Below are positions 19,525 through 27,633 of a stretch of 64,000 nucleotides of DNA, one piece after another. Numbering within the stretch: position 1 is the stretch's first letter; each line of letters begins with the position of its first letter. The notes below the pieces were generated by a model that had not been told where the DNA came from, searched no databases, and saw only the letters and a list, made by a program, of their open reading frames with translations. The position numbers and the translations under genes were made by a program. Source of the DNA: Bacillus pseudomycoides DSM 12442 (GTDB lineage Bacteria; Bacillota; Bacilli; Bacillales; Bacillaceae_G); NCBI RefSeq assembly GCF_000161455.1, contig NZ_CM000745.1:579084-643083 (forward strand), written 5' to 3'.

Positions 19525-20825
19525 AAGGGCAGAAATGGAGAAATTGGGCAGGGAATGTAGAAGGGAATCCACAATATACGATGTATCCAAAAAATATACA
19601 AGATGTGATAGAAGTAGTAAAGTTTGCAAAGGAACAGGGAAAGAGAATTCGTGTTGTTGGATCAGGACACTCCTTTACACCTCTTGTTCAAACAGAGGAA
19701 ATTCTAATTTCTTTAGATGAGCTACAAGGGATAGTAGACGTGGATTCACAATCATTCATAGTAGAAGTATGGGGCGGAACAAAGTTATATAACTTAGGAA
19801 AACTGCTGGAAGACAAAGGATACGCGCAGGAAAATTTAGGAGATATTGATTCGCAATCTATTGCAGGAGCAATTAGTACAGGAACGCATGGAACAGGTAT
19901 TCAATTTGGTAGTTTGGCAACACAAGTAGTAGAAGTTACAGCTGTGCTGGCATCTGGAGAAATTATTGTTTGTTCTGAGAAAGAGAACCCTGAATTTTGG
20001 AAGGCATTTCAGTTATCTCTGGGTATGCTGGGAATCATTGTAAAAGTTAAATTAAAAGTCATTCCAGCTTATTCACTTATCTATGAAAGCAGAAAGGAAT
20101 CGTTTTCTACTGTAATAAACAAACTAGAGAAATATAAGCAACATCGTCATTTTGAATTTTTTGTGTTTCCGTATTCAGATGATGTCCAAGTGAAAATTAC
20201 AAATGAAACAGCAGAGAAAGGGATAGATTTAAAGTGGCATAAGATCAAGACAGAACTACTTGAAAATATAGCTTTTTCATTATTGTCTAAAGGATGCAAG
20301 TGGATTCCTTCTATAAGTAAAGGAGTTAGTAGACTGTCAGCAAAGGCAGTGCCGAGTACGAAAACAATTGGTCCAAGTTATCAAATATTTGCTACATCTC
20401 GTAATGTTCGTTTTTATGAAATGGAGTATAGTGTCCCAGCGCAGTATATGAAAGATGTAGTAGGGGAAATTTACAACCTCATTGAAAAGAAGAAATTCCA
20501 AGTTCATTTTCCAATTGAATGTCGTTATGTAAAGGGAGATGATATATGGATAAGTCCTGCTTATAGAAGAGATTCAGCGTATATCGCTGTGCATATGTAT
20601 AAAGGAATGAAATATGCTGCGTACTTTACAGCAATAGAACATATTTTTCAAAAGTACGAAGGGCGTCCACATTGGGGGAAAATGCATACAATGCGATATG
20701 AACCATTACAATGTGTTTATCCAAAGTTAAACTCTTTCTTGGAAGTTAGAGGAAAGCTAGATCCAATGGGGATGTTTTTAAATCCATATGTAGCAAAAAT
20801 GTTTTCTATTTATGAAAAAAGCTGA
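19512..20825 (+). CDS. FAD-linked oxidase, sugar-lactone/alditol oxidase family
   Basis: VAO-fold flavoenzyme of 437 residues in the L-gulonolactone / D-arabinono-1,4-lactone / alditol oxidase family. The FAD-binding domain (about 15-180) contains RVVGSGHSFTPL, where His53 is the expected covalent FAD-attachment site, and the GAISTGTHGTG loop. The C-terminal ALO domain ends with HWGKMHTM and FLEVRGKLDPMGMFLNPY. Such enzymes oxidise a secondary hydroxyl or polyol using O2 and make H2O2. Start ATG 19512 lies inside the previous gene behind GGGGATGG. Pairing with a PLP enzyme suggests one shared pathway, not identified. Confidence 0.82.
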   Translation: MLSVKGQKWRNWAGNVEGNPQYTMYPKNIQDVIEVVKFAKEQGKRIRVVGSGHSFTPLVQTEEILISLDELQGIVDVDSQSFIVEVWGGTKLYNLGKLLEDKGYAQENLGDIDSQSIAGAISTGTHGTGIQFGSLATQVVEVTAVLASGEIIVCSEKENPEFWKAFQLSLGMLGIIVKVKLKVIPAYSLIYESRKESFSTVINKLEKYKQHRHFEFFVFPYSDDVQVKITNETAEKGIDLKWHKIKTELLENIAFSLLSKGCKWIPSISKGVSRLSAKAVPSTKTIGPSYQIFATSRNVRFYEMEYSVPAQYMKDVVGEIYNLIEKKKFQVHFPIECRYVKGDDIWISPAYRRDSAYIAVHMYKGMKYAAYFTAIEHIFQKYEGRPHWGKMHTMRYEPLQCVYPKLNSFLEVRGKLDPMGMFLNPYVAKMFSIYEKS

Positions 20826-20846
20826 CAAATTATTTGTCAGCTTTTT
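20815..20846. terminator. Bidirectional terminator
   Basis: AAAAAAGCTGACAAA / TTTGTCAGCTTTTT between the convergent FAD oxidase and VanZ-RDD genes; overlaps both gene ends. Confidence 0.9.
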
Positions 20847-21981
20847 GGAGTGTAATTGCATTTCGTGTATGGCTTATATGCTCATAAAATAATAATTTAT
20901 TTCGACTAAATACATGTAATAGGACATGTATAATGAAGAGACCATTAATTGAGAACATAAACAGTAATATAATGAGCATAGTTAATGGATTAGTCTGATT
21001 CAATATGGAACTACTAGAGAGAATATAGTTCATTCCACCTAAAACAAAATAGAAAAGGCCGTAACGAATAAATAATTCTTTAATGGTAATTCGCTCATTT
21101 TTACCTTTTATATGAATACGAAGCAACGCTTTACCAATTGTTTTTCCGTTCGTCAAATACGGAATGACGATGAAATAAATGAAGACCGCACATAGGGTGA
21201 AAATAAGTTCATATAGATTGGTATAAGACTGGATACTAGAAATGAAAATAGAATTTCCTTTATTTTTTATAACTGGCACAACAATAGATAAGAAAATCCA
21301 ATCAATTTGCAGTGCGATAAGACGACGAATAAATCCAACTGGTTTCGTAGCTAAATCGACATGTGCATCTAATTCATTTGATTTAGGAAGGAAGTACGTG
21401 AATATCGGTGCGATGAAATAACCAATTGCTCCCCCAAGAGTATTTAAAAATAAATCATCGACATCAAATAAACGATATGCGCAATTGTATATACCGTATA
21501 ATCCAGTCACTTGTGTTATCTCAAAAAATAGTGAGAGACAAAGTGAAAAGAAGATTGTTTGTAAAAAACCAAGGCGGAAATAGTAACGTAAATATATGCC
21601 GATTGGAATCGTTAATAGTGCATTGAATGCGACTTGTAAAAAAGCAGATTCTTTTAATAAATAGAAATAGGTAGCTGGTTTGGCTAATACTGCTGCTGTA
21701 TGGTTGCTGATTTCTTGAATGAAATAAAACGGTACAAGCTGAACGTGCTGTGTACTAGCTGGCTGCAAGCTACATGTATCATAGGTTTGTGGCAGCGGTA
21801 AGATGACAAGAAAATAAGCGTTTAACAAGTAAAGCAGTAAAGAATATAAAATAAATGAACGCCATTTATTTAAATAGCCATATTTTCTGTAATTAAATAT
21901 TAAAAATGGAATCAATAGAATCATTGCTAAAAAGGGGAATAGAATAAATGCTGTTTTAATTGGAAATAAATAAGCTGTCAA
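20830..21981 (-). CDS. VanZ-RDD membrane protein
   Basis: Membrane protein of 383 residues. The N-terminal half (about 1-200) is a VanZ-like domain with several helices and the conserved loop region FFEITQVTGLYGIYNCAYRL leading into DVDDLFLNTLGGAIGY, a typical VanZ segment. The C-terminal half (from about 215, GFIRRLIALQIDWIFL) is an RDD domain, including LTNGKTIGKALLRIHI. VanZ relatives give low-level teicoplanin resistance; this fusion is common in Bacillus but its role is unknown. ATG 21981 is preceded by a GAAAGGAGCC ribosome binding site. Single gene, no obvious partner. Confidence 0.8.
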   Translation of the reverse strand: MTAYLFPIKTAFILFPFLAMILLIPFLIFNYRKYGYLNKWRSFILYSLLLYLLNAYFLVILPLPQTYDTCSLQPASTQHVQLVPFYFIQEISNHTAAVLAKPATYFYLLKESAFLQVAFNALLTIPIGIYLRYYFRLGFLQTIFFSLCLSLFFEITQVTGLYGIYNCAYRLFDVDDLFLNTLGGAIGYFIAPIFTYFLPKSNELDAHVDLATKPVGFIRRLIALQIDWIFLSIVVPVIKNKGNSIFISSIQSYTNLYELIFTLCAVFIYFIVIPYLTNGKTIGKALLRIHIKGKNERITIKELFIRYGLFYFVLGGMNYILSSSSILNQTNPLTMLIILLFMFSINGLFIIHVLLHVFSRNKLLFYEHISHTRNAITLQKADK

Positions 21982-22092
21982 AATGTGGCTCCTTTCGAAA
22001 AAATTCGGAATCTATTATAGCTTTAATAAAATGTAAAATCAAATTTTATTTTTTAGAGACCGAGTTGTTTCGATAGGAAAGAGGGATGAAGA

Positions 22093-22126
22093 AGAGCCTT
22101 ACTGCAAATTTGCAGAAGGCTCTTTT
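22093..22126 (-). terminator. Terminator of the ABM-domain gene
   Basis: GAGCCTTACTGCAAA / TTTGCAGAAGGCTC, reading out of the reverse-strand gene at 22125; overlaps its stop codon. Confidence 0.8.
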
Positions 22127-22427
22127 AGTGTAAATATTTAACGTGCGTAGCATGGGATTTTGATGAGAGAATATAGCTTTTGAATTGTTGTTTCCATGGC
22201 ATCGTTGTAATTTCCTGTTTTTGAGAAATCCACTCATGATAATCTTGTTGTGTTTTCCATAATATACGAATCATATATTCATTCCCATGCTCAGTACGTT
22301 TCATGCGAGAAAATTCTAGATTAATAAACCCATATGTACCGGAGTTTGGATAGTATTCTTGTAGAGAACGAATAATTTGTTCTTCATAGCCGAATTTAAT
22401 ATGAATAAGTTTTGTAACAATAAACAT
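22125..22427 (-). CDS. ABM-domain protein, HmoA/IsdG-like
   Basis: Small cytoplasmic protein of 100 residues with the antibiotic-biosynthesis-monooxygenase (dimeric alpha-beta barrel) pattern: MFIVTKLIHIKFGYEEQII, a central FINLEFSRM strand, and the ILWKTQQDYHEWISQKQE helix. It resembles Bacillus HmoA-type haem-degrading monooxygenases in the N-terminus and in the W-x-x-QQDYHEW pattern. I cannot confirm the haem-ligand residues, so the haem role is only a possibility. ATG 22427 follows AAGGGG. The long 5' region upstream (reverse strand) includes a terminator-like hairpin and a structured repeat. Confidence 0.65.
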   Translation of the reverse strand: MFIVTKLIHIKFGYEEQIIRSLQEYYPNSGTYGFINLEFSRMKRTEHGNEYMIRILWKTQQDYHEWISQKQEITTMPWKQQFKSYILSSKSHATHVKYLH

Positions 22428-22649
22428 GATTGCACCCCTTTTGTATTTGTAGTAGTAAATTAAATTGAATTGAATATCCTGTTTCAGTCACAACATGTGC
22501 AATCCTCCTATTATGCTTACGAGGTTATGGAGGTATCTTTAACGTAGATTTATCATGCTCGTAATTCATTTTTATAATGTAGGATACATTTAATATTATA
22601 CTATTCTGAAAATTTAAAGTAAATAAAAGGAAGACGACAAATTTTTTAT

Positions 22650-22684
22650 AAAAAAGAGCGCCCTATTTAGTAGGACAACTCTTT
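22650..22684 (-). terminator. Terminator-like hairpin downstream of repeat copy C
   Basis: On the reverse strand AAAGAG..CCTA pairs with TAGG..CTCTTT around a short loop and runs into T6. It would end a transcript coming from the repeat at 22802-22978 before the ABM-domain gene, as an attenuator or as the end of a small RNA. Confidence 0.5.
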
Positions 22685-22801
22685 CAGCTTTATAGGAAAA
22701 TAATAGTGAGTACACCCACGATGACACAATAAAAAGAGAAATATTTTAAATTCCCTTTCGCCATCAAATGTAAGGAAAAATGAGAGTTAAACCATATAAA
22801 T

Positions 22802-22978
22802 CTATTTCGACTTTTCAATATATAAGTTGCTGTTACGAAGAATAAAAAGTGCCCTGTACTTATTTTTTTTCTTTTTTAGATTGGTATGGGGAAAGGGAAG
22901 AATTTGACTGCTTCTATGCATGGCTTGATGCTCTCTTCCGCCCAAAAAGAAAGGTTTTATGATGGTTTTTCAATTTGG
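22802..22978 (-). repeat. Dispersed structured repeat, copy C
   Basis: About 177 bp, oriented on the reverse strand. It shares with copies A and B the blocks AAATTGAAAAACNAT, CCTTTCTTTTT, GGAAGAGAGCATC, ATAGAAGCAGTC and the end block GCAACTTATATATTG. Between the blocks lies a hairpin (AAGAA..AAGT with ACTT..TTCTT) of different sequence from the hairpins in A and B. The rest of the 840-bp gap 22428-23269 has no gene. Confidence 0.7.
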
Positions 22979-23214
22979 ATTTATATAATTTGTAGAAGGT
23001 TGTCATATGTTGTCAACAGACTAATTTTGTATCAGTAAGGTTTCTGCAGGATTTGACAATATTTTTAATGTCGTGTAATCTTTTGTTTCTAATATACGAA
23101 TTTACATTTTGTAAGATTTGTATGAAAATCAGTTGTTAAAAGTTAAGAGTTCATTACATTTTATGGGTTGTTTTCATTTTTTTGTCATGAAAAATAAAGT
23201 GTATTTAATGAGTT

Positions 23215-23231
23215 TGTAAACAAACTGTAAA
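23215..23231 (+). promoter_or_regulatory. WalR (YycF) binding box
   Basis: TGTAAA-CAAAC-TGTAAA fits the WalR consensus TGTWAH-N5-TGTWAH exactly, 39 bp upstream of the start of a 3D-domain cell-wall protein. WalR controls wall hydrolases of this type (yocH, cwlO, lytE) in B. subtilis. Confidence 0.7.
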
Positions 23232-23269
23232 ACAAATCATGTATAACTGTATGAGAAGGGAGTCGGATT

Positions 23270-24514
23270 ATGAACTATTTTAAGCGAATCAGTAGTCTAG
23301 TATTAGCAGGAATTATTGGTCTTTCTAGTACAGTCGCTGTAAAAGCTGAGTCAAACGACGAGAAACTGGACAACATGCAACAGCAATTGCAGCAGAATAA
23401 CAATGATATTCAGCAAAAAGAACAAGAGAAGCAAGCTGTTAATAAAGAAATACAAGGTATTGAGAGTGAACTACATAATTTAAATAATACAATTGCAAAA
23501 AACAAAGAGGACCAAGCTGCTATTCAAAGTAAAATCGATGAAACGCATAAGCAAATTGAACAGAAAAAGCAAGAGATTATCGTTTTAGAGGATAAAGTAC
23601 TTGCTCGTAAAGATATTATGAAAAAACGTATGGTTTCTGTTCAAAATAGCTCAAATACGAGTTTAGTAGTAGAAGTTGTAGTAGAATCAAAGAATTTTGC
23701 TGATTTCTTACAACGTATGAATGCAGTATCTACAATCCTAGATGCAGATAAAGAGATTTTACGTCTGCAAGAACAAGATCTTCGTCAAATTGAAGAAGAC
23801 AAAAAAGTAATTGACGAAAAAGAAGCGTCTTTAGTAGTAGACAAACAAAAATTAGCAAAAGCACAAGCGGATTTACAAGAAAACTTGAAAAAGCGTCAAG
23901 AAAACTTACAAGCTGTGCAAGCAAAATATAATCAAATTGCAAGTCAAATTAATTTAGCTGAACAAGAAAAAGCAAAAATTGAATCAAGTATGAAAGAAGT
24001 ACAAGAAACAATTGCTCGTGAGCAAGAAGCTGCAAGATTAGCAGCGGAAGCTCAAGCAAAAGCAGAAGCAGAAGCAAAAGCTGCGAAAGAAGCAGAAGCA
24101 AAAGCAATAGCAGACGCGGCTAAGCAAACAGCACCAGCGCCTAAGCAAGCTGAAAGTGGAAAAACACCATCTACTCCTCAGCCAGAGCCAAAACCGGCTA
24201 AAGGTGGGCGTGAAATTTATGTATTGGCAACTGCTTATACAGCTGATCCTTCTGAAAATGGAAATAAGCCAGGTGAAACTGTAAAATCTAAATTGGGTCA
24301 TAACTTAACTGCAAACCCAGGAATGAAATTAATTGCTGTAGATGATGCGGTTATTCCATTGGGATCTCGTGTATTTGTTGAAGGATACGGTGAAGCAATT
24401 GCCGGGGATACTGGCGGAGATATTAAAGGTCATAGAATTGATGTATTAATGCCAGATAAAGCTTCTTCTAGTGCTTGGGGACGCAGAACGGTTAAAGTTA
24501 CAATTTTAAATTAA
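23270..24514 (+). CDS. Secreted coiled-coil 3D-domain cell-wall hydrolase (CwlO-N + YocH-C)
   Basis: Secreted protein of 414 residues. The signal peptide spans 1 to about 26 (ending VKA). A long coiled coil (about 30-265) rich in Q, K and E resembles the N-terminus of CwlO. It is followed by an Ala/Glu/Lys-rich stretch (AEAQAKAEAEAKAAKEAEAK) and a PKPAKGG linker. The C-terminal 3D domain (about 320-414) has catalytic-type aspartates in GDTGGDIKGHRIDVLM, as in the lytic-transglycosylase-like YocH and MltA. It probably cleaves peptidoglycan during growth. ATG 23270 follows AAGGGAG. Regulation by WalRK is suggested by the upstream box. Confidence 0.85.
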   Translation: MNYFKRISSLVLAGIIGLSSTVAVKAESNDEKLDNMQQQLQQNNNDIQQKEQEKQAVNKEIQGIESELHNLNNTIAKNKEDQAAIQSKIDETHKQIEQKKQEIIVLEDKVLARKDIMKKRMVSVQNSSNTSLVVEVVVESKNFADFLQRMNAVSTILDADKEILRLQEQDLRQIEEDKKVIDEKEASLVVDKQKLAKAQADLQENLKKRQENLQAVQAKYNQIASQINLAEQEKAKIESSMKEVQETIAREQEAARLAAEAQAKAEAEAKAAKEAEAKAIADAAKQTAPAPKQAESGKTPSTPQPEPKPAKGGREIYVLATAYTADPSENGNKPGETVKSKLGHNLTANPGMKLIAVDDAVIPLGSRVFVEGYGEAIAGDTGGDIKGHRIDVLMPDKASSSAWGRRTVKVTILN

Positions 24515-24517
24515 AAT

Positions 24518-24555
24518 CAAATCCAACTTTACATCTGGTAAAGTTGGATTTTTTT
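24518..24555 (+). terminator. Terminator after the 3D-domain gene
   Basis: AATCCAACTTTAC (24520-24532) pairs with GTAAAGTTGGATT (24538-24550), then a T run. Confidence 0.9.
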
Positions 24556-24577
24556 ACGAAATAAATGTTAAGTTGAG

Positions 24578-24606
24578 TTTACATTTTGTAAAGCTTAGCA
24601 TACAAT
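24578..24606 (+). promoter_or_regulatory. Promoter and palindrome of the first XRE gene
   Basis: TTTACA (24578-24583), 17-bp spacer, TACAAT (24601-24606). The -35 box is part of the inverted repeat TTTACATTTTGTAAA, a plausible autoregulatory operator for the XRE protein. Confidence 0.55.
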
Positions 24607-24626
24607 GATGGTGAGAGGTGGTAAAT

Positions 24627-24845
24627 TTGACCATTTACAATAGAGTGAAGGAGCTAAGAGCCCGTTTTAACTTTACGCAGAGCGTATTAGCTGAAAAAGT
24701 TGGCGTAACAAGGCAAACGATTGCAGCGATTGAAAAGGGTGATTACGTTCCATCATTGTTATTAGCACTGACGATTTGTGATGTATTTGATTTAAAGATG
24801 GAGGATGTGTTTGTTTTAAATAAGGAGGGAGAAAAAAGTGAATAG
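24627..24845 (+). CDS. Small XRE-family regulator
   Basis: Compact helix-turn-helix protein of about 72 residues, HTH only: VKELRARFNFTQSVLAEKVGVTRQTIAAIEKGDYVPSL, the Cro/C1 fold. The start is TTG 24627 (MTIYNRVKELR), five bases after GAGAGGTGG; a GTG at 24618 lies inside that site. It overlaps the following membrane-protein gene by 8 bp. This XRE plus small-membrane-protein arrangement is repeated at 38330-38887. In similar pairs the regulator represses its own operon; the signal is unknown. Confidence 0.8.
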   Translation: MTIYNRVKELRARFNFTQSVLAEKVGVTRQTIAAIEKGDYVPSLLLALTICDVFDLKMEDVFVLNKEGEKSE

Positions 24846-25311
24846 AATCATTTTGTCTTATGTGGTGAATGTGTTATTTATCGGATTAGCTAGCTGGGCA
24901 TTTATTGAACTCTATTATTTTGAGGTGGAATTTGCAAATATTATTCAAACAGAGAAAGTGCCATTTGAAATATCGATGAGCATCACACCGTTTTTATTGT
25001 TATTAATTGTAGCTGTTGTATCCACTATTTTTTATAAAGTTCAAAAGAAGAAATATAAGAAATTATCTTTTTGGATGTTTCCCTTGTTATTTCCACAAGA
25101 TGATGAGCGGGAAGAAATCATTACAGCAAAAGCATGTCGTACGACTTTTATGGCGCTTTGGTATGTTATGCCGACTGCAGCTGCATTGCTTGTTATATAT
25201 CCGATTGTAACCCCGTATATTCCTGCGTACCCATTATATGTTGTGTTTTTAATCTTCTTTATACAAATGACTGTATTCCATATTTCACTTTATCGAAATA
25301 AATTTGCTTGA
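24838..25311 (+). CDS. Four-TM membrane protein of unknown function
   Basis: Protein of 157 residues with four hydrophobic helices (about 5-25, 45-63, 102-122, 128-147) and a basic, aromatic loop between helices 2 and 3 (KVQKKKYKKLSFWMF). I do not recognise the family. Start GTG 24838 follows AAGGAGGGAG within the end of the XRE gene, so the two are translationally coupled. It may be the membrane partner or the target of the regulator. Confidence 0.7.
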   Translation: MNRIILSYVVNVLFIGLASWAFIELYYFEVEFANIIQTEKVPFEISMSITPFLLLLIVAVVSTIFYKVQKKKYKKLSFWMFPLLFPQDDEREEIITAKACRTTFMALWYVMPTAAALLVIYPIVTPYIPAYPLYVVFLIFFIQMTVFHISLYRNKFA

Positions 25312-25337
25312 AGACGTGCCACGTGCACGTCTTTTTT
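25312..25337 (+). terminator. Terminator of the first XRE unit
   Basis: GACGTGC / GCACGTC with a five-base loop and T7. Confidence 0.85.
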
Positions 25338-25445
25338 TGTAATAAACATCCTATTTTTTACAAAAAATTAATGTGTGTCGAAGTGAAGATTTACAAATGT
25401 TTTTTATGATAGAAATTGGACGTATCGAATAAAGGGAGTGGGGAA

Positions 25446-26882
25446 ATGAAAAAGGCGTTCTTATACGGTGGGATGATTGCAAGTGTATTATGGGCAGGAA
25501 ATGATGTGAGTGCAGAAACAATAGACAAGGACGCACAAAAGGTTGTGAATAAAATAGATACGTTACCAAAGGGGAGTATATCTAACCCAGCGTATCGCGG
25601 GAAAGTGGAACAGATGGTGGCGGACTTTATTGGTAAAAAACATAAGGATACAAAAGTTAATCGAATCGCCTCATTTCAAATGCCAAATGGGAAGGCTGAA
25701 ATTACAGCATCAACACCTGATGGGAATACACTTGTTGTTACGGAAGCAGATTTAGGACAAATTCAGATTCTATCAATTGCAGATTTAGAGAATATAAAAG
25801 TATTAGGAAATGTGAGTTTTAAAGAAATTCATTCAGAAGCAGAAGTAACGAGTGTAACGGTTACACCAGACGGAAAGTACGCATTGGCTGCTTTTCGAAC
25901 TGGAGATAACTTATATTATGCAAATAAGGGACAAGTGGCGGTAGTGGATTTAGCAGCGCAGAGAGTTGTAAAAACGTATGAAGTAGGTGTAGGACCAGAT
26001 TCAGTAGCGTTAACAGCAGATGGAAGAACACTTATTATTTGTAATGAAGATGAAGAAAACGATCCAAATGATGAAAATGAAGTGAATATGAAAAAAACAA
26101 AACGACCAGGAAGTATTTCTATGATTACATTTCCTGACGGTGATGTCATGCGCGGGGAACATACTGAGCTTCCAATCCATATGAGTAACATTAGTAATGG
26201 AGCAATCTATAAGCATGATCCGCAGCCGGAGTATGTAGCGATTAGCGCAAAAGGAGATAAAGCAGCTGTTACATTACAAGAAAATAATGCGGTAGCAATT
26301 GTAAATATTGTAGAAAAACGAATTGAAAATATATTTGGTCTTGGCATCACAACACATAAAGCAGATTTAAAAAAGGATGGTACCGTATCTTTTCAAGATG
26401 AGGTGACTGCACGCCTAGAACCAGATGGTGTGACATGGGATCCGTCTGGGCGATTTCTCATTACTGCTAATGAAGGGGATCTTGGTAAAAATGAGTTTAA
26501 AGATGGCGTGAAATCAGGGGGGAGAAATATTTCTGTATGGAGTCAGGACGGATCTCTTGTGTACGATAGTATGAATCTTATTGATGAAAAAGTAGCAGCT
26601 GCTGGGTTATATCCTGATAATAGAAGTGAAAATCGCGGAAGTGAAGTAGAAAATGTGGCGACGGGTATGATAAAAGGAAATTCCATCTTAGCAGTAGCTG
26701 CTGAAAGGGCAAATGCTGTATTATTTTTCGATATGACAATTCCAATGTTCCCGGTTTATATTGGACTTGCTCCATCAGCTGGGGCAGCACCAGAAGGAAT
26801 TTATAAAGTAAACGGTCGAGATTTGTTTGTAAGTGCGGATGAAGTAGATGGAGTATTAAGTTTTTATCGTATAAGTAAATAA
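25446..26882 (+). CDS. Secreted beta-propeller protein (choice-of-anchor I / LVIVD type)
   Basis: Exported protein of 478 residues with a signal peptide (1 to about 21, ending VSA). The body consists of beta-propeller repeats such as VTSVTVTPDGKYALAAFR, GPDSVALTADGRTLIICNE and EPDGVTWDPSGRFLITANEGD, as in choice-of-anchor I and mesenchyme-glycoprotein-like bacterial proteins. The acidic insert NEDEENDPNDENEVN could bind cations. No sorting signal is visible at the C-terminus. Function unknown; phytase or alkaline phosphatase-like activity has been suggested for relatives but no catalytic motif is apparent. ATG 25446 follows GGGAGTGGGG. Confidence 0.72.
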   Translation: MKKAFLYGGMIASVLWAGNDVSAETIDKDAQKVVNKIDTLPKGSISNPAYRGKVEQMVADFIGKKHKDTKVNRIASFQMPNGKAEITASTPDGNTLVVTEADLGQIQILSIADLENIKVLGNVSFKEIHSEAEVTSVTVTPDGKYALAAFRTGDNLYYANKGQVAVVDLAAQRVVKTYEVGVGPDSVALTADGRTLIICNEDEENDPNDENEVNMKKTKRPGSISMITFPDGDVMRGEHTELPIHMSNISNGAIYKHDPQPEYVAISAKGDKAAVTLQENNAVAIVNIVEKRIENIFGLGITTHKADLKKDGTVSFQDEVTARLEPDGVTWDPSGRFLITANEGDLGKNEFKDGVKSGGRNISVWSQDGSLVYDSMNLIDEKVAAAGLYPDNRSENRGSEVENVATGMIKGNSILAVAAERANAVLFFDMTIPMFPVYIGLAPSAGAAPEGIYKVNGRDLFVSADEVDGVLSFYRISK

Positions 26883-26977
26883 ATTTCTTTTCCTTTTCGT
26901 CTCATACTTGTACATATAGTCATCTTACTTTATCATCTTATATAGAAGTAAGATTTTGTAAAGGGAAGGAATTATGT

Positions 26978-27610
26978 ATGAATAAGAAGAGAATATATAG
27001 TATACTAGCAGTTCTTTTATTTGTTGTAGGTGGCATTTTAATTGGTAAGCCATTTTATGACGGATATATGGCAGAGAAGAAGCAAACAGAAAATGTACAA
27101 GCTGTTCAGAAGATGGAATATCAAAAACAGGATACGAAATTTGTAGATGCATCTAAAATTGACCAACCTGATTTATCAGAGGTAGCGAATGCATCATTAG
27201 ATGAAACACAAGTAATTGGTCGTATTGAGATTCCAAGTATTTCATTGAAATTACCTATTTTAAATGCTTCTACCGAGAAAAATTTATTATCAGGAGCAGC
27301 AACTGTAAAAGAGAAGCAAGAGATGGGAAAAGAAAATTATGCATTGGCAGGACATAACATGTCAAAAAAAGGTGTTTTGTTTAGCGATGTATCTTCGTTA
27401 AAAAAGAACGATAAAATCTATTTATATGATAATAAAAATGAGTATGAGTACGTTGTTGCGAATGTGTCAGAAGTAACACCTGATAAATGGGAAGTAGTAG
27501 AAGATCACGGGAAAACAGAAGTTACACTTATTACATGTGTGTCTGTATCTGATAACTCGAAGCGTTTTGTTGTTACTGGGGAGTTTGTAAAAGCGAAGAA
27601 AAAAAGCTGA
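26978..27610 (+). CDS. srtA: Class A sortase
   Basis: Membrane-anchored transpeptidase of 210 residues that attaches LPXTG proteins to peptidoglycan. An N-terminal anchor covers 7-23. The sortase beta-barrel contains the catalytic His126 (LAGHNM), Cys187 (TLITCVSV) and Arg196 (SKRFVV), the same positions as in B. anthracis SrtA. ATG 26978 follows AAGGGAAGG. No LPXTG substrate gene is adjacent, as usual for the housekeeping enzyme. The terminator is shared with the convergent peptide transporter. Confidence 0.95.
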   Translation: MNKKRIYSILAVLLFVVGGILIGKPFYDGYMAEKKQTENVQAVQKMEYQKQDTKFVDASKIDQPDLSEVANASLDETQVIGRIEIPSISLKLPILNASTEKNLLSGAATVKEKQEMGKENYALAGHNMSKKGVLFSDVSSLKKNDKIYLYDNKNEYEYVVANVSEVTPDKWEVVEDHGKTEVTLITCVSVSDNSKRFVVTGEFVKAKKKS

Positions 27611-27633
27611 GGGAGTAATCCCTCAGCTTTTTT
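27600..27633. terminator. Bidirectional terminator srtA / peptide transporter
   Basis: AAAAAGCTGAGGGA / TCCCTCAGCTTTTTT with a four-base loop between the convergent genes. Confidence 0.92.

Noticed and set aside
22430..22560. Riboswitch in the leader of the ABM-domain gene
   Set aside because: A CCTCC/GGAGG pairing is possible, but nothing matches a riboswitch core I know.
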